The notes beneath the pieces were generated by a model. The model was not told the origin of the DNA. It was given only the letters and a program-made list of their open reading frames with translations, and ran no database searches. A stretch of DNA of 64,000 nt from NCBI GenBank assembly GCA_050248735.1, contig JBFWRU010000001.1:124001-188000 (forward strand), read 5' to 3'. Both the position numbers and the translations under genes were made by a program. Each line of letters begins with the position of its first letter. Position 1 is the stretch's first letter. The DNA comes from JACKFE01 sp050248735. GTDB lineage: Bacteria; Nitrospirota; Nitrospiria; Nitrospirales; UBA8639. Positions 1 through 8,342 of the stretch are shown one piece after another.

Positions 1-94
1 AAAATCCGGTCAAAAGCATGACCAGCATTTTGGGGCTCAGGAGCAGAGCCAGAAAATTTCCCAACCAATGGCCGGGCCGGGTTTGAGTGGGCAT
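1..94 (-). CDS. Partial AmpG-like MFS permease (N-terminus only)
   Basis: An ATG at 94 opens a reading frame that stays open to the window edge, giving 31 codons. The peptide begins MPTQTRPGHW and continues into a hydrophobic stretch, SPKMLVMLLTGF. That resembles the first membrane helix of AmpG-type muropeptide permeases, where a short cytoplasmic leader precedes a Gly-rich first helix. AmpG carries anhydro-muropeptides across the inner membrane for peptidoglycan recycling. An AAGG sequence lies about 10 bases upstream of the start. With so little sequence, another major-facilitator protein is equally possible; only a membrane-protein N-terminus is well supported. Confidence 0.4.
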   Translation of the reverse strand, partial: MPTQTRPGHWLGNFLALLLSPKMLVMLLTGF

Positions 95-198
95 AGCTAA
101 GACCTTATCAAAGAAACGTTCTTAGGTCTTGCCGGTACGGGAAGGGTCAGTTTGGAAAGCGATTGCAGGGGAAAGGCCGCAAAGTCAGGCAACCATCA

Positions 199-759
199 TT
201 AATTCATGGAAGGGTCGGGAGGCATGTCCGAATAGATACTATACTGTTCGCCGAATTGGCGGATCACGTCGGTCCACAACTGGGTGGCGTTGGGCTTGAA
301 GACCATTTCGGGGTCTGCGGGCATGGTCAGCCATGATCCCGTTTCCATTTCATTTTCCAACTGACCCGGAGCCCAGCCGGAATAACCCATGAAGGCCCGA
401 AAGGTTTCCTGCCTCGGTGGGCCTTCCAAAATTCGTTCCAGAGTTTCCATGTTGCCGCCAAGATAGACTCCATCCAGAACCGGATGGGTGCCTTCGACCT
501 CCTGAGGCAGCCGATACAAAATGAGCAGACTGTTGGTCTGAACAGGGCCACCGGAGAATACCCGATGGGCCTGACCTTCGATGACCGGAACCTGGGGGAG
601 CACTTCGGTGATATTCATTTCCGTCGGACGGTTAACCACAACCCCCAAGGCCCCTTCCGGACCATGCTCACACAGGAGAACCACCGTCTGTCGAAAGTTG
701 GGATCCCGTAAAGCCGGCTTGGCAATGAGAAAAACACCTTTTCCCAGAGGAGTGTCCAT
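199..759 (-). CDS. YqgE/AlgH family protein (UPF0301)
   Basis: This 186-residue protein has the usual length of the AlgH/YqgE family. Residues 5-45 carry the family signature: LGKGVFLIAKP, then DPNFRQTVVLL, EHGPEGALGVVVNRP. The Gly-rich middle (FSGGPVQ) is also typical. The family has a conserved fold without a proven enzymatic role; AlgH was named from alginate regulation in Pseudomonas. It has no signal peptide or membrane helix, so it should be cytoplasmic. It follows the partial permease on the same strand but is separated from it by about 100 bases, so shared transcription is only possible. Family assignment is secure; the biological role is unknown. Confidence 0.9.
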   Translation of the reverse strand: MDTPLGKGVFLIAKPALRDPNFRQTVVLLCEHGPEGALGVVVNRPTEMNITEVLPQVPVIEGQAHRVFSGGPVQTNSLLILYRLPQEVEGTHPVLDGVYLGGNMETLERILEGPPRQETFRAFMGYSGWAPGQLENEMETGSWLTMPADPEMVFKPNATQLWTDVIRQFGEQYSIYSDMPPDPSMN

Positions 760-929
760 ACTTAGATCCTAACCTGCGAAGGAATATCCTTCAAGGGTGG
801 ATGAGAATATGTGTGGCCGGGCAATAAGATATCCCACGTAGAATTGTGTGCAAACCGGTGTAAAAAGGAATCCGTATTCAGCAGGTGAATAGGAGAGGAG
901 AACAATTATGCCCTGGCCGGAATAGCCAA

Positions 930-1202
930 TCAGGTCCGATAATCTTTAAATTCGGTTTCCGCCCCGTCGAGTTTAAAAAACGTCCTCATTTGGTTTTTCA
1001 ATGTCGTTCGGGCATTTTCATCTCCCAAATTCAGGCGGTATTCGTTGATCACCATGGTCTTCACTCCTCCGGGTTTATTCCATTCTTCCCAACAGGTACC
1101 GCAGACATTTTTCTTGACTTCTTCTTCCAATTTACCAAGGAATAAATTTTCGGTCATCATTTCAGCGTCGGTATCGCACTTGCGGCAGTGAATCTGAGGC
1201 AT
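930..1202 (-). CDS. YggX-like Fe(II)-trafficking family protein
   Basis: The start at 1202 is chosen because AAGGAGAG lies just upstream; a longer frame upstream lacks such a site. The 90-residue product resembles YggX: an N-terminal Cys-rich segment (CRKCDTDAE), then LGKLEEEV, a CGTCWEEW motif, MVINEYRLNL and a C-terminal basic stretch. YggX helps protect iron-sulphur clusters and is linked to Fe(II) trafficking. Here four cysteines form two CxxC pairs, more than in E. coli YggX, so this version may bind a metal such as zinc. It stands alone, divergent from the phosphatase gene downstream. Confidence 0.75.
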   Translation of the reverse strand: MPQIHCRKCDTDAEMMTENLFLGKLEEEVKKNVCGTCWEEWNKPGGVKTMVINEYRLNLGDENARTTLKNQMRTFFKLDGAETEFKDYRT

Positions 1203-1357
1203 TCGTCGCTCTCCTTGTTCAAGATTAGGTAGTCTACAGGCACATTCGATTGCGAGAAACTGATAAAATCCTACCATAGACTTTCCGAGTGGGGAAAGAA
1301 TTCATGAGAGAAATATTCTTCCCGAAAAGATGATATGAACCAAAGGATTCAACGCAT

Positions 1358-2287
1358 ATGCTGATAGCCGGAATCGATATCGGAACCTTGACCTGTCGTT
1401 TATTGGTGGCCCACGTGGAGCCCCCTCATGTCTTTCAAGAGATGGATGCCGACCGCCGGATTTTACGATTAGGTGAAGGAGTGGATTCCCGGAAGAAATT
1501 GTCCGAAGCGGCGATGGACCGGGTATTGCTCGTGCTTAAGGAATGGAAAACCAAGCTGGCCGCCTACCCTGTGGAGGCAGTGGTTATCGTGGCGACCAGT
1601 GCGGTTCGGGATGCCATAAACCGGCGGGAGTTCATCGAACGGGTCTCTGAATCTGTCGGGTGGCAAATAGAAGTCTTGACGGGTGAAGAAGAGGCCCGGC
1701 GAACTCTCCTGGGCATTCGATTCGGATTGCCGAAGGACGTCACCGAATTTTTGGCCGTGGATATTGGCGGTGGAAGCACGGAGTGTATTTGTGTCAGATC
1801 AGATCAATCCTACCAAGCGATTTCGTTGGAACTCGGGGTGGTCCGGCTCACCGAACGACTGTTGGTGCATGATCCACCGACTGCGCAAGAGCTGGCCGCC
1901 GCTGAAGAAGAAATCATCCGGCAGCTCGAACAAGCCAAGCAACAGTTGCCGCAACCGTGGCCTTCGACCTTGGTCGGTACGGCCGGGACCATTACGACCT
2001 TGGCGGCAATGGATCAGGGGCTGCCCCGATACGTGTCGGCAAAGGTGCACAATTATGTGCTGACTTTGGATACCGTGCGTCGGTTGGAGCGTAATCTCCT
2101 GGCCAAACCATGCGCTCAACGATTGGGGATTCCGGGATTGGAGCCCGGCCGAGAGCAGGTGATCGTGGCCGGAACGATGATCCTTCGAAAGACCATGGAA
2201 TATTTCGGCTACGACCGATGTCTCGTGAGTGACTATGGACTCCGTGAAGGCGTGTTGGTTGATCGGGCACATCGAAAGGCCAAGTGA
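1358..2287 (+). CDS. Ppx/GppA family exopolyphosphatase
   Basis: The product (309 residues) is the short form of the Ppx/GppA phosphatases, which hydrolyse terminal phosphate from polyphosphate or convert pppGpp to ppGpp. It shows the ASKHA fold motifs: GIDIGTLTCRLLV at 5-17, TSAVRDA near 80-86, VDIGGGSTE at 134-142 and GTAGTIT at 207-213. The final part reads GLREGVLVD, also a family hallmark. It lacks the extra C-terminal HD domain of longer Ppx enzymes. It is a single gene, convergent with the methyltransferase gene at 2316. Which substrate it prefers cannot be read from the sequence. Confidence 0.88.
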   Translation: MLIAGIDIGTLTCRLLVAHVEPPHVFQEMDADRRILRLGEGVDSRKKLSEAAMDRVLLVLKEWKTKLAAYPVEAVVIVATSAVRDAINRREFIERVSESVGWQIEVLTGEEEARRTLLGIRFGLPKDVTEFLAVDIGGGSTECICVRSDQSYQAISLELGVVRLTERLLVHDPPTAQELAAAEEEIIRQLEQAKQQLPQPWPSTLVGTAGTITTLAAMDQGLPRYVSAKVHNYVLTLDTVRRLERNLLAKPCAQRLGIPGLEPGREQVIVAGTMILRKTMEYFGYDRCLVSDYGLREGVLVDRAHRKAK

Positions 2288-2291
2288 TTCT

Positions 2292-2307
2292 GTCGGTAAT
2301 TACCGAC
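2292..2307. repeat. Perfect 16-base palindrome between convergent genes
   Basis: GTCGGTAATTACCGAC is a perfect palindrome just after the stop of the phosphatase gene and before the end of the convergent methyltransferase gene. It could fold into a short hairpin in transcripts of either strand, but no long T tract follows. It may be a weak terminator or a protein-binding site. Confidence 0.4.
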
Positions 2308-2315
2308 CGGAAAAA

Positions 2316-3839
2316 CTAGCGTTGAGTATACCAACGAAGGCCGCCGTCGGAGGTTTTAAAGGCTGGGGGTTGGCCGATACTCATCCCGCCGGGTTTTTCC
2401 ACCAGCAGGACTTTGAAGTCCCATAGGCCGAACCAGGCCGGATCCAGCACATTGTGGTAATGCAGGCCATTGATTTTGGGGTGAAGGTCACCCAGGGCGG
2501 TTTTAAGCTCACCTTCCGTGTAGGCCCGGACCGAGAAAGATTTGTTGAGGTCTTGGCAGAATCGCCGCAGGGTATAGGTCGCGCCGGTACAGAGCACCTG
2601 CGTATCGCGCTTCATGCCCAGGAGTTGCGGGAGTGTGCAATATTGTTCACGAAACCCCAGCCATTTGGCGGCATGGCGAAGATGGCTGAATTGCACTTCG
2701 TATTCGGTATGGCCGGGCAGCCGGACTGGTGACGGCCAGTCGTTCTCGATGCCGAATTCGATCAGGATCGCCCGTCCTCCGGGTTTGAGAATTCGCCAGG
2801 CTTCCTGCAGGAACATGATCGCGCCGTAGTTAAAAATGACTTCATCCGGAAAGGGAGGGATCAGGGGGAGGCGCATGCGGCGGATTAAACTCAAGGCTTC
2901 TTCGTGAAGCGGGTTGGCCCCCTTGAATGTCAGCAATTCCTCTTCTGAAAATTGAACAGGGGTCATGTCGGCCAGATTTTCGTTGTCGATGATGAGATCC
3001 ACCGACTGGCCGGCAATCGGGACCTGCTCGGCGTTGGCTTGAATGGCTGAGGTCGTCCATCCGGCTTGTCGTGCCAGAGAGGTTTGGGATCCGAGAAACG
3101 AGCGGGTCAAATCCAGAAAGGTGTAGTGAATCCCCTGTCGTTCTTCAGCCGAGAGTTCTCCGGCCAGCTCCTTCGAGACATAGCCCAGGCCGGCTCCCAC
3201 TTCCACAATGCGTTTAGGCTTAGGCGAAAGCCAGCCCATTTGGCGAAGCGTTTTTCCCAACAGGCGGCCATAGGTGAGCCCTTGCATGGCTTCGCAGGGT
3301 TCACGAAAAAGATGGGAGACGGTCGTCTCAATAATTTCAAAGTGCCCGTGCGGTCCTTGAATGCCCTGCACATGGAAATTAGACAAATGGTCTTCAGTTT
3401 CCTCCTTGACGTTTTGATGCCAGCCCTCCCGCACTTTCTGGAGCAACAGGTCCCATTTGGCATCGGCGCTGTGGCCGCTCGGGGGTTCTGTCCCAAAATA
3501 GGCGAGAGAAAAACGGGGAGAGGCCCAACGTTCCAGATGCCAGCGCCCGTTCTGTTGCGTGGGACTGCACACCCATTTGCCGAATTGATTGAGCAAGGCG
3601 CCGATTGTCGTTCGTCCATCCATGGCGCCTAACAGGGAAGCGCCCATCCGGTTGAGGCGAACGAGCGGGAGTTCTTCGTCGAGGGGGGCCACCCACCATT
3701 CCTCAGGGCCATGCTGGTACACGACGATATCCGGCATACGCCAGGCCCGTTGAGTGAGGATATCTCCTTCCAAAGCTTGTGGAGTGATGCCCGCCCAGGG
3801 ATCGGTTGTCGGGGATGGGGTCGTTGCGGTTTCAGCCAT
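2316..3839 (-). CDS. Class I SAM-dependent methyltransferase with N-terminal PqqD-like region
   Basis: This 507-residue protein has a Rossmann methyltransferase domain in its middle and end. Motif I is IVEVGAGLGY at 211-220. The acidic end of the next strand is FLDL at 241-244, and LKPGGRAILIEFG at 351-363 is the late strand typical of class I enzymes. Residues about 33-90 resemble a winged-helix PqqD-like module (VRLNRMGASLLGAMDG), inferred from pattern only. PqqD-like domains present peptides to modifying enzymes, but no peptide gene is visible here. It stands alone and its substrate is unknown. The start ATG at 3839 gives a hydrophilic, Pro/Thr-rich leader. Confidence 0.7.
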   Translation of the reverse strand: MAETATTPSPTTDPWAGITPQALEGDILTQRAWRMPDIVVYQHGPEEWWVAPLDEELPLVRLNRMGASLLGAMDGRTTIGALLNQFGKWVCSPTQQNGRWHLERWASPRFSLAYFGTEPPSGHSADAKWDLLLQKVREGWHQNVKEETEDHLSNFHVQGIQGPHGHFEIIETTVSHLFREPCEAMQGLTYGRLLGKTLRQMGWLSPKPKRIVEVGAGLGYVSKELAGELSAEERQGIHYTFLDLTRSFLGSQTSLARQAGWTTSAIQANAEQVPIAGQSVDLIIDNENLADMTPVQFSEEELLTFKGANPLHEEALSLIRRMRLPLIPPFPDEVIFNYGAIMFLQEAWRILKPGGRAILIEFGIENDWPSPVRLPGHTEYEVQFSHLRHAAKWLGFREQYCTLPQLLGMKRDTQVLCTGATYTLRRFCQDLNKSFSVRAYTEGELKTALGDLHPKINGLHYHNVLDPAWFGLWDFKVLLVEKPGGMSIGQPPAFKTSDGGLRWYTQR

Positions 3840-3987
3840 GATTTTCTATTTGCGATAAATAAGTCAAAATGTCAAAACGAAGGTGCAAGGGTACCCCATC
3901 GATCCGAAAGGCCGCAACCTGCAGAAAAAGGGAAAAAGTGAGTGGTGAGAGGTGAAATGGAGAGACATCTCTCTGGACATTTATTGG

Positions 3988-4656
3988 TCATTGTGGTTTT
4001 TGAGCCAGGATGCTGGCGTAGGCGGAATCTCCGGTATCGATTTCCTGGTAGTGCAGCACCCGCAGGCCGGGAAGAAGACTGAGCAATTCATTGGGTTTCA
4101 GCAGGTAGGCCGGGTTAAATTTTTGGCGGTATCGCAAATGATCCATGGTATAGGTTTCAATCACGGCCACTCCTCCGGGTTTCAGTGCGGCAGCAATTTT
4201 AGGGAAGAGATCCCTCTGCAGAAAATAGGTGCAGATAATCACATCGTAGGTATCGGGTGGAATTGTGTACTGCTCCAGGTCCGCTACGGTGGTGGTGAAG
4301 GTCACGCCTTTTTCAGCTGCCAAGGCCTTCGCCTTTTTGAATCCGACCTCGGAAATATCCACACCGGTGACGTCAAAGCCTTGAGTAGCCAAAAATACAC
4401 CGTTACGGCCTTCACCCATGGCCAGGTCCAGCGCCTTTCCCTTTGGCAGCAGATCGATGTGATCTTTCAGGAAGGGAATCGGGTCCTGTCCGAATAAAAA
4501 TTTGTCGGTATCATATTTCTTGTTCCACCGTTCTTTATCAGCTTCCGCAGCCAGAGCAGGGACTAAAGCCAGGCTATTCAGAGCGCAAAGGGTGATGACC
4601 AATGCGGCGCAAAATCGGGTGACGAGAACAAGCCGGGAAAAGAATGAAACATTCAT
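3988..4656 (-). CDS. Exported TehB-like SAM-dependent methyltransferase
   Basis: The start at 4656 (MNVSFFSRL) is preferred because AGAGGT lies seven bases upstream; an in-frame ATG at 4701 has no such site. Residues 1-37 form a signal peptide ending ALA. The mature part is a small methyltransferase with the SAM-binding motif LDLAMGEGRNGVFLA near 76-90, GVDIS at 98-102 and LKPGGVAVIETY later, as in TehB/tellurite-resistance-type enzymes. A methyltransferase with an export signal is unusual because SAM is not expected in the periplasm. The hydrophobic leader may instead act as a membrane anchor with the domain inside. The substrate is unknown. Confidence 0.7.
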   Translation of the reverse strand: MNVSFFSRLVLVTRFCAALVITLCALNSLALVPALAAEADKERWNKKYDTDKFLFGQDPIPFLKDHIDLLPKGKALDLAMGEGRNGVFLATQGFDVTGVDISEVGFKKAKALAAEKGVTFTTTVADLEQYTIPPDTYDVIICTYFLQRDLFPKIAAALKPGGVAVIETYTMDHLRYRQKFNPAYLLKPNELLSLLPGLRVLHYQEIDTGDSAYASILAQKPQ

Positions 4657-4864
4657 GTCGACACCTCTTGGTCCTTTGAAGGAAAAACTGGAGTTCCTCA
4701 TTGCCGCTTAACTGGAATGAGAAAAGCCTTTCTTTCACCATAGCGTATATTCCGCTTTTCATGAAAGATGCCCCCGGCATTCCGGAGTGGTCTTTCGCCT
4801 GACTTGCGGGTATCATGGGCGGTTAAAAAAAAGACCATATTTGGGTATTCCGAGGAGATAAGTT

Positions 4865-5344
4865 ATGTCCCCGTATGTTGTAACCTGGATTCATTTATTA
4901 GCCGCCATGACCTTTCTGGGCGGCTGGATGTTTGTGCTGTTTGCCGTCCGTCCCTGTCTGACCGAAGGCAAAAACAAGACCCCGTCTCCGGATGGCCTGG
5001 AGATGGTCAAACGAATTGGAAACCGGTTCCGGACAATCGGGTGGGTGTGTATCGTGACCTTAATTCTGACAGGGGCATCTCAGCTCTTGGATGAAAGCGG
5101 TTCGGCCAGGATCGAAACGAGCTGGGGACTGATCATGATGCTCAAGCTGTTTGTCTTTGCCATTGTCGGAGGCCTGGTCTTTGTCCACGATTTAATCCTG
5201 GACCCCTTCGGCGGAGCCGGGAAAAAGACAGGGGAGGATTCGGCGACCCTCCTGCTCTCCGGCAAAGTCATCTGGGTCCAACGAGGGATATTGACCTTGA
5301 GCCTCGGTGTACTCCTCATCGCCGCCTACCTGACATCGATCTGA
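4865..5344 (+). CDS. CopD/DUF2269-like membrane protein
   Basis: This 159-residue integral membrane protein has four predicted helices. It opens with YVVTWIHLLAAMTFLGGWMFV, where His and Trp sit in helix 1 as in CopD-like and DUF2269 proteins. Helices follow near 60-75, 92-107 and 138-157. A clear GAGGAG ribosome site sits before the ATG. CopD-like proteins are linked to copper handling or to heme-like cofactors in the membrane; no CopC partner is next to it. The family call rests on the N-terminal pattern and helix layout, so function remains open. Confidence 0.6.
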   Translation: MSPYVVTWIHLLAAMTFLGGWMFVLFAVRPCLTEGKNKTPSPDGLEMVKRIGNRFRTIGWVCIVTLILTGASQLLDESGSARIETSWGLIMMLKLFVFAIVGGLVFVHDLILDPFGGAGKKTGEDSATLLLSGKVIWVQRGILTLSLGVLLIAAYLTSI

Positions 5345-5489
5345 GTTTGTTTTCTCCTAGGGAAGAATAGAATTAACTTGTTTAAACTTACCTGTTCATC
5401 CTGACCCTTTCATTCTCCTTTTCTGTGCTACAGGGAGTAAGGGTTGGTGCCGATAGGGGAGAAGGCCCACCTCCACAATTTAAATTATC

Positions 5490-6377
5490 ATGGAACCCCT
5501 GCCCCTAAATCCGAACCCTCCCAAAATTAAGATTTTTCCAATTCTGCAGGAAGCGCTCGCCTTTTTTGTGGGGCAATGGGACAAATTTTGGAAATGGATA
5601 GTTTTGGGCGGAGTTCTCTCTGGGCTGTCTGCTTTTAGGGTCTTCCTTGGGAAGGTTAATGAAGAGGGCGAGTGGGTACTTAACGGTCTTTCTGAAGGAA
5701 TATACTATCTGCTTTTGGGTATTCCCCTGATTTCACAGCATATTGTATTTGTGATCTTGGCTGTGTATTGCCATCGGACTATCTTGATGGATTCGTTCAG
5801 GGGCGAATCAGGTCCCCGGTTCTTTTTTACTCCAAGGGAGCGGACATTTTTTCTGTGGTCTATCGTCCTGTATGTCGTCGTGTCCTTGCTATTGGCCATT
5901 GCGGTGTCAGCGGGAAGTGTATTGGTTGCGAGCCTAGTGAATAAAGAGGTTTCAGGCAAATTTCTTGAATCGATGCTGAAAACTCCACTCATGATTCGCG
6001 TATTGATAGAGGGGTTCGCGTTCCTATTTTGTTATTTCTTTGGGCGCTGGAGCCTCATCTTTCCCGCTATAGCAGTGGATGGAGATCCATCATTGGGGTG
6101 GTCATGGAAACAGACGAAAGGGAACGGATGCCGGCTTGGTTTTTTAGTTTGGGTGTTCCCTCTGATGGTCTCAATCACCGGTGAACTGATTACTTCTTAT
6201 TGGAGTGGAACGGCATTGTGGTCGTCCTTTCTGGTAGGGTTCTGGTTCTCCTTTGCCTGGTTTTTCATTACTCCACTGGAAGTGGCAGTGATTTCCATAG
6301 CCTTCCGTGCATTGACCAATTGGAATGCTGTGAGACAGGAGGTTTCGGTTCAAGGTAAACCGCAGTCCGTTCCTTAA
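5490..6377 (+). CDS. Multi-pass membrane protein of unknown function
   Basis: I do not recognise a family. The 295-residue product has about six hydrophobic segments (near 35-55, 72-95, 125-150, 168-190, 215-235 and 245-275) and a proline-rich N-terminus (LPLNPNPPKIK) that should lie in the cytoplasm. Polar loops are short, as in small permeases or membrane scaffold proteins. The gene is convergent with the ccm operon, ending four bases before ccmI ends, and is separated from the CopD-like gene by about 145 bases. No enzymatic motif is visible. Confidence 0.6.
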   Translation: MEPLPLNPNPPKIKIFPILQEALAFFVGQWDKFWKWIVLGGVLSGLSAFRVFLGKVNEEGEWVLNGLSEGIYYLLLGIPLISQHIVFVILAVYCHRTILMDSFRGESGPRFFFTPRERTFFLWSIVLYVVVSLLLAIAVSAGSVLVASLVNKEVSGKFLESMLKTPLMIRVLIEGFAFLFCYFFGRWSLIFPAIAVDGDPSLGWSWKQTKGNGCRLGFLVWVFPLMVSITGELITSYWSGTALWSSFLVGFWFSFAWFFITPLEVAVISIAFRALTNWNAVRQEVSVQGKPQSVP

Positions 6378-6380
6378 AAA

Positions 6381-7304
6381 TTAAAACGGCACTTCGCCGG
6401 CGCGGAGTTTCACGAGGGCGTCTTTGACGAATTCGGCATCTTTGCTGCCTGGTTCCATATTCTGGCTGGCCAGCGTCCAGGCAGCGTCGGTTTCCTGTTT
6501 CCGGTCCAGGTACCATAGGGCCAGGCCACGATACCAATTGATGGCGGGTTGGTTGGGAAGGTCTTGCAGGACGATATCAAAGTGGGAGAGGGCTTTTTGG
6601 AAGAGTTCGGGATCATCAAATTTTCGGGTTTCGATCATGATGACGCCCAGGTTGTAGTGGGCTTCATGCTGCTTAGGATCTAATTCCAGCACTTTCTCCC
6701 AGGCCTTTTTGGCTTCCGGCAGTCGGTCCAGGGCCTGGTACGAACGCCCGGCCATGATTTGCCCTTGCAGGTCGTCCGGATTTTCCTTGAGGCGGGTCTC
6801 GAGTTTCGCCACCATTTCCAATGGATTCGGGCCTCCGCCCATCCGTTCCTGGGCTTCCAGGATTTTTTGGCCTTGCTGGAATTGCAACACGCCGTAAATT
6901 CCTAACGAAGCCAGCAGTACCACCAATCCGGAGGCCACGGCTCGAAGCCATCCACCCCGATGAGCGGTGTCTTTCCGAGCGTCTTCCGTGGGCGATCCTT
7001 CACCTGTTTTTATTGCTTCCAACCGGTCCAGCACGTAGAGAAGGCGTCGTTCGTCCGTGGCCTTGAGCCGTTCATAGTCCGGCTGTTCCATGCGTCCCTG
7101 GGTGACGTCCATTTCCAGTTCGTGCAGGGACCGGCCCAGAGTTTCCCGTTCGACCTGCAAATCCGCCTGTTCCTGCGCGCGGTCATCATCGTGGCCGAAG
7201 GAAATGGGAGAGGAATCTTTTCGCCAGAACGGCAGGGTGAGGGCAAATAACACGATGCCCAGAATGACAATGAACGGAATGAGAAACGAGAGGATAGGGG
7301 ACAT
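6381..7304 (-). CDS. ccmI: Cytochrome c maturation protein CcmI (TPR apocytochrome chaperone)
   Basis: CcmI binds the C-terminus of apocytochrome c and delivers it to the heme ligation complex. With the ATG at 7304 the protein has 307 residues. A membrane helix lies at about 5-25, followed by a cytoplasmic coiled stretch (GRSLHELEMDVTQGRMEQPDYERL, split in the family as the CcmI N-terminal region). A second helix lies near 121-140. Tetratricopeptide repeats then include LGVIMIETRKFDDPELF and INWYRGLALWYLDRKQETDAAW. A GTG at 7334 would give ten extra residues and overlap ccmH. It is the last gene of the ccm operon. The two-helix plus TPR layout is the standard one. Confidence 0.87.
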   Translation of the reverse strand: MSPILSFLIPFIVILGIVLFALTLPFWRKDSSPISFGHDDDRAQEQADLQVERETLGRSLHELEMDVTQGRMEQPDYERLKATDERRLLYVLDRLEAIKTGEGSPTEDARKDTAHRGGWLRAVASGLVVLLASLGIYGVLQFQQGQKILEAQERMGGGPNPLEMVAKLETRLKENPDDLQGQIMAGRSYQALDRLPEAKKAWEKVLELDPKQHEAHYNLGVIMIETRKFDDPELFQKALSHFDIVLQDLPNQPAINWYRGLALWYLDRKQETDAAWTLASQNMEPGSKDAEFVKDALVKLRAGEVPF

Positions 7305-7317
7305 AGTAGGGGCGGTG

Positions 7318-7782
7318 TTACGATTCCAGTTCACGCTCGAGACGTTTTCTGGCTTGTTCGTCCAATGGCGGGGCTGGTTGGCTTGGCGGTGTCGGCGTTT
7401 TATTCACCCAATGGGTGACTTCCTTGTACAGAAAAAATCCTCCAACGAGGAGCAGCACGAAGGGGGCCACCCAAATCAACCAGTTCACACCGTGCTTGGG
7501 AGGTTCCATGAGGATGTAATCCCCGTACCGGCTCAAAAAGTAGGCGCGAATTTCGGGTTCGGTGTGTCCGAGTTGTAATCGCTCGCGAATGGCATCCCGC
7601 ATTTGTTTAGCCAAGGGTGCGCCCGATTCCCAGATGTTTTCGGTCTGGCACACGGTGCATCGTAACGTTTTCGCGATTTCCCGAACCTGTACGTCGAGTT
7701 CCGTTTCCCCCACTTCATCGGCGAAAGCCGGTGGAAGGAAGACCAGGAGAAAAATCAACAGCAGGCCGGTGCGAATGATCAT
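7318..7782 (-). CDS. ccmH: Cytochrome c maturation protein CcmH
   Basis: CcmH is the membrane-anchored thiol reductase that keeps the CXXCH site of apocytochrome c reduced for heme attachment. The 154-residue product has a signal peptide (1-21), the redox motif RCTVCQ at 41-46, the three-helix domain ending in YFLSRYGDYIL and a membrane helix at about 101-119. The ATG at 7782 overlaps the stop codon of the upstream ccmG in a TGATG arrangement, which suggests coupled translation. Length and layout match the short CcmH of System I, with TPR functions placed in the separate ccmI. Confidence 0.93.
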   Translation of the reverse strand: MIIRTGLLLIFLLVFLPPAFADEVGETELDVQVREIAKTLRCTVCQTENIWESGAPLAKQMRDAIRERLQLGHTEPEIRAYFLSRYGDYILMEPPKHGVNWLIWVAPFVLLLVGGFFLYKEVTHWVNKTPTPPSQPAPPLDEQARKRLERELES

Positions 7783-8342
7783 CAGGAGGTGGTTGTCGGG
7801 GATTGGGAGTTGAGCAAAGGGGTAATGACTTTTTGCGTGAGATTGGTATACACCTGTCCCACGATGGGTCCCACCCATTTGTAGCGGATGATGCCCTGTT
7901 GGTCAATGACAAAGGTTTCAGGCACCCCATAGACGCCGAAATCAATCGCCAGTTGGCCTTTCAGATCGCGTACGTGCGAAAAAGTCGTGCCGAAGTCTTT
8001 CAGATATTTTTGGGCGTCTGGCAATTTATCCTGGTAATTTACTCCCAGCATGACAAAATCCGGATTGTCCTTGAAGGTTTGATGGAGTCGCAAGATGTCC
8101 TCATGCTCGACTTTGCATTCATAGCACCATGAGGCCCAAAAGTTCAGGAGGACGACTTTACCTTTGAACTGGTCCAACGAAATGGTTTGACCCGTTTCCA
8201 CATCGGGTCCTTCGAAGTTCGGGGCTTGTGTGCCGATGAGGACGGTGGGGATATGGTGCGGATCGCCCCAGAGGCCTTTATAGAATAAGGCAAAGAGTGC
8301 CAACAGGACGATGACCAGGGTCAGTTGCCAGCCTTTGGTCAT
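7782..8342 (-). CDS. ccmG: Thiol:disulfide interchange protein CcmG/DsbE
   Basis: CcmG supplies electrons from CcdA/DsbD to CcmH and apocytochrome c. The start at 8342 overlaps ccmF by four bases (ATGA) and has AAAGAGGA upstream. One N-terminal helix (7-22) anchors the thioredoxin fold in the periplasm. The active site is WCYEC at 72-76, with cysteines 73 and 76. The neighbouring NFWAS and the later GVPETFVID are standard for TlpA/DsbE proteins; the cis-proline is in VPE. The tyrosine-glutamate pair between the cysteines differs from the more usual Pro-containing CPxC and may alter redox potential. Confidence 0.9.
   Translation of the reverse strand: MTKGWQLTLVIVLLALFALFYKGLWGDPHHIPTVLIGTQAPNFEGPDVETGQTISLDQFKGKVVLLNFWASWCYECKVEHEDILRLHQTFKDNPDFVMLGVNYQDKLPDAQKYLKDFGTTFSHVRDLKGQLAIDFGVYGVPETFVIDQQGIIRYKWVGPIVGQVYTNLTQKVITPLLNSQSPTTTS

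Noticed and set aside
885..1145. Plus-strand frame opposite the YggX-like gene
   Set aside because: The minus-strand gene has a strong ribosome site and family motifs.
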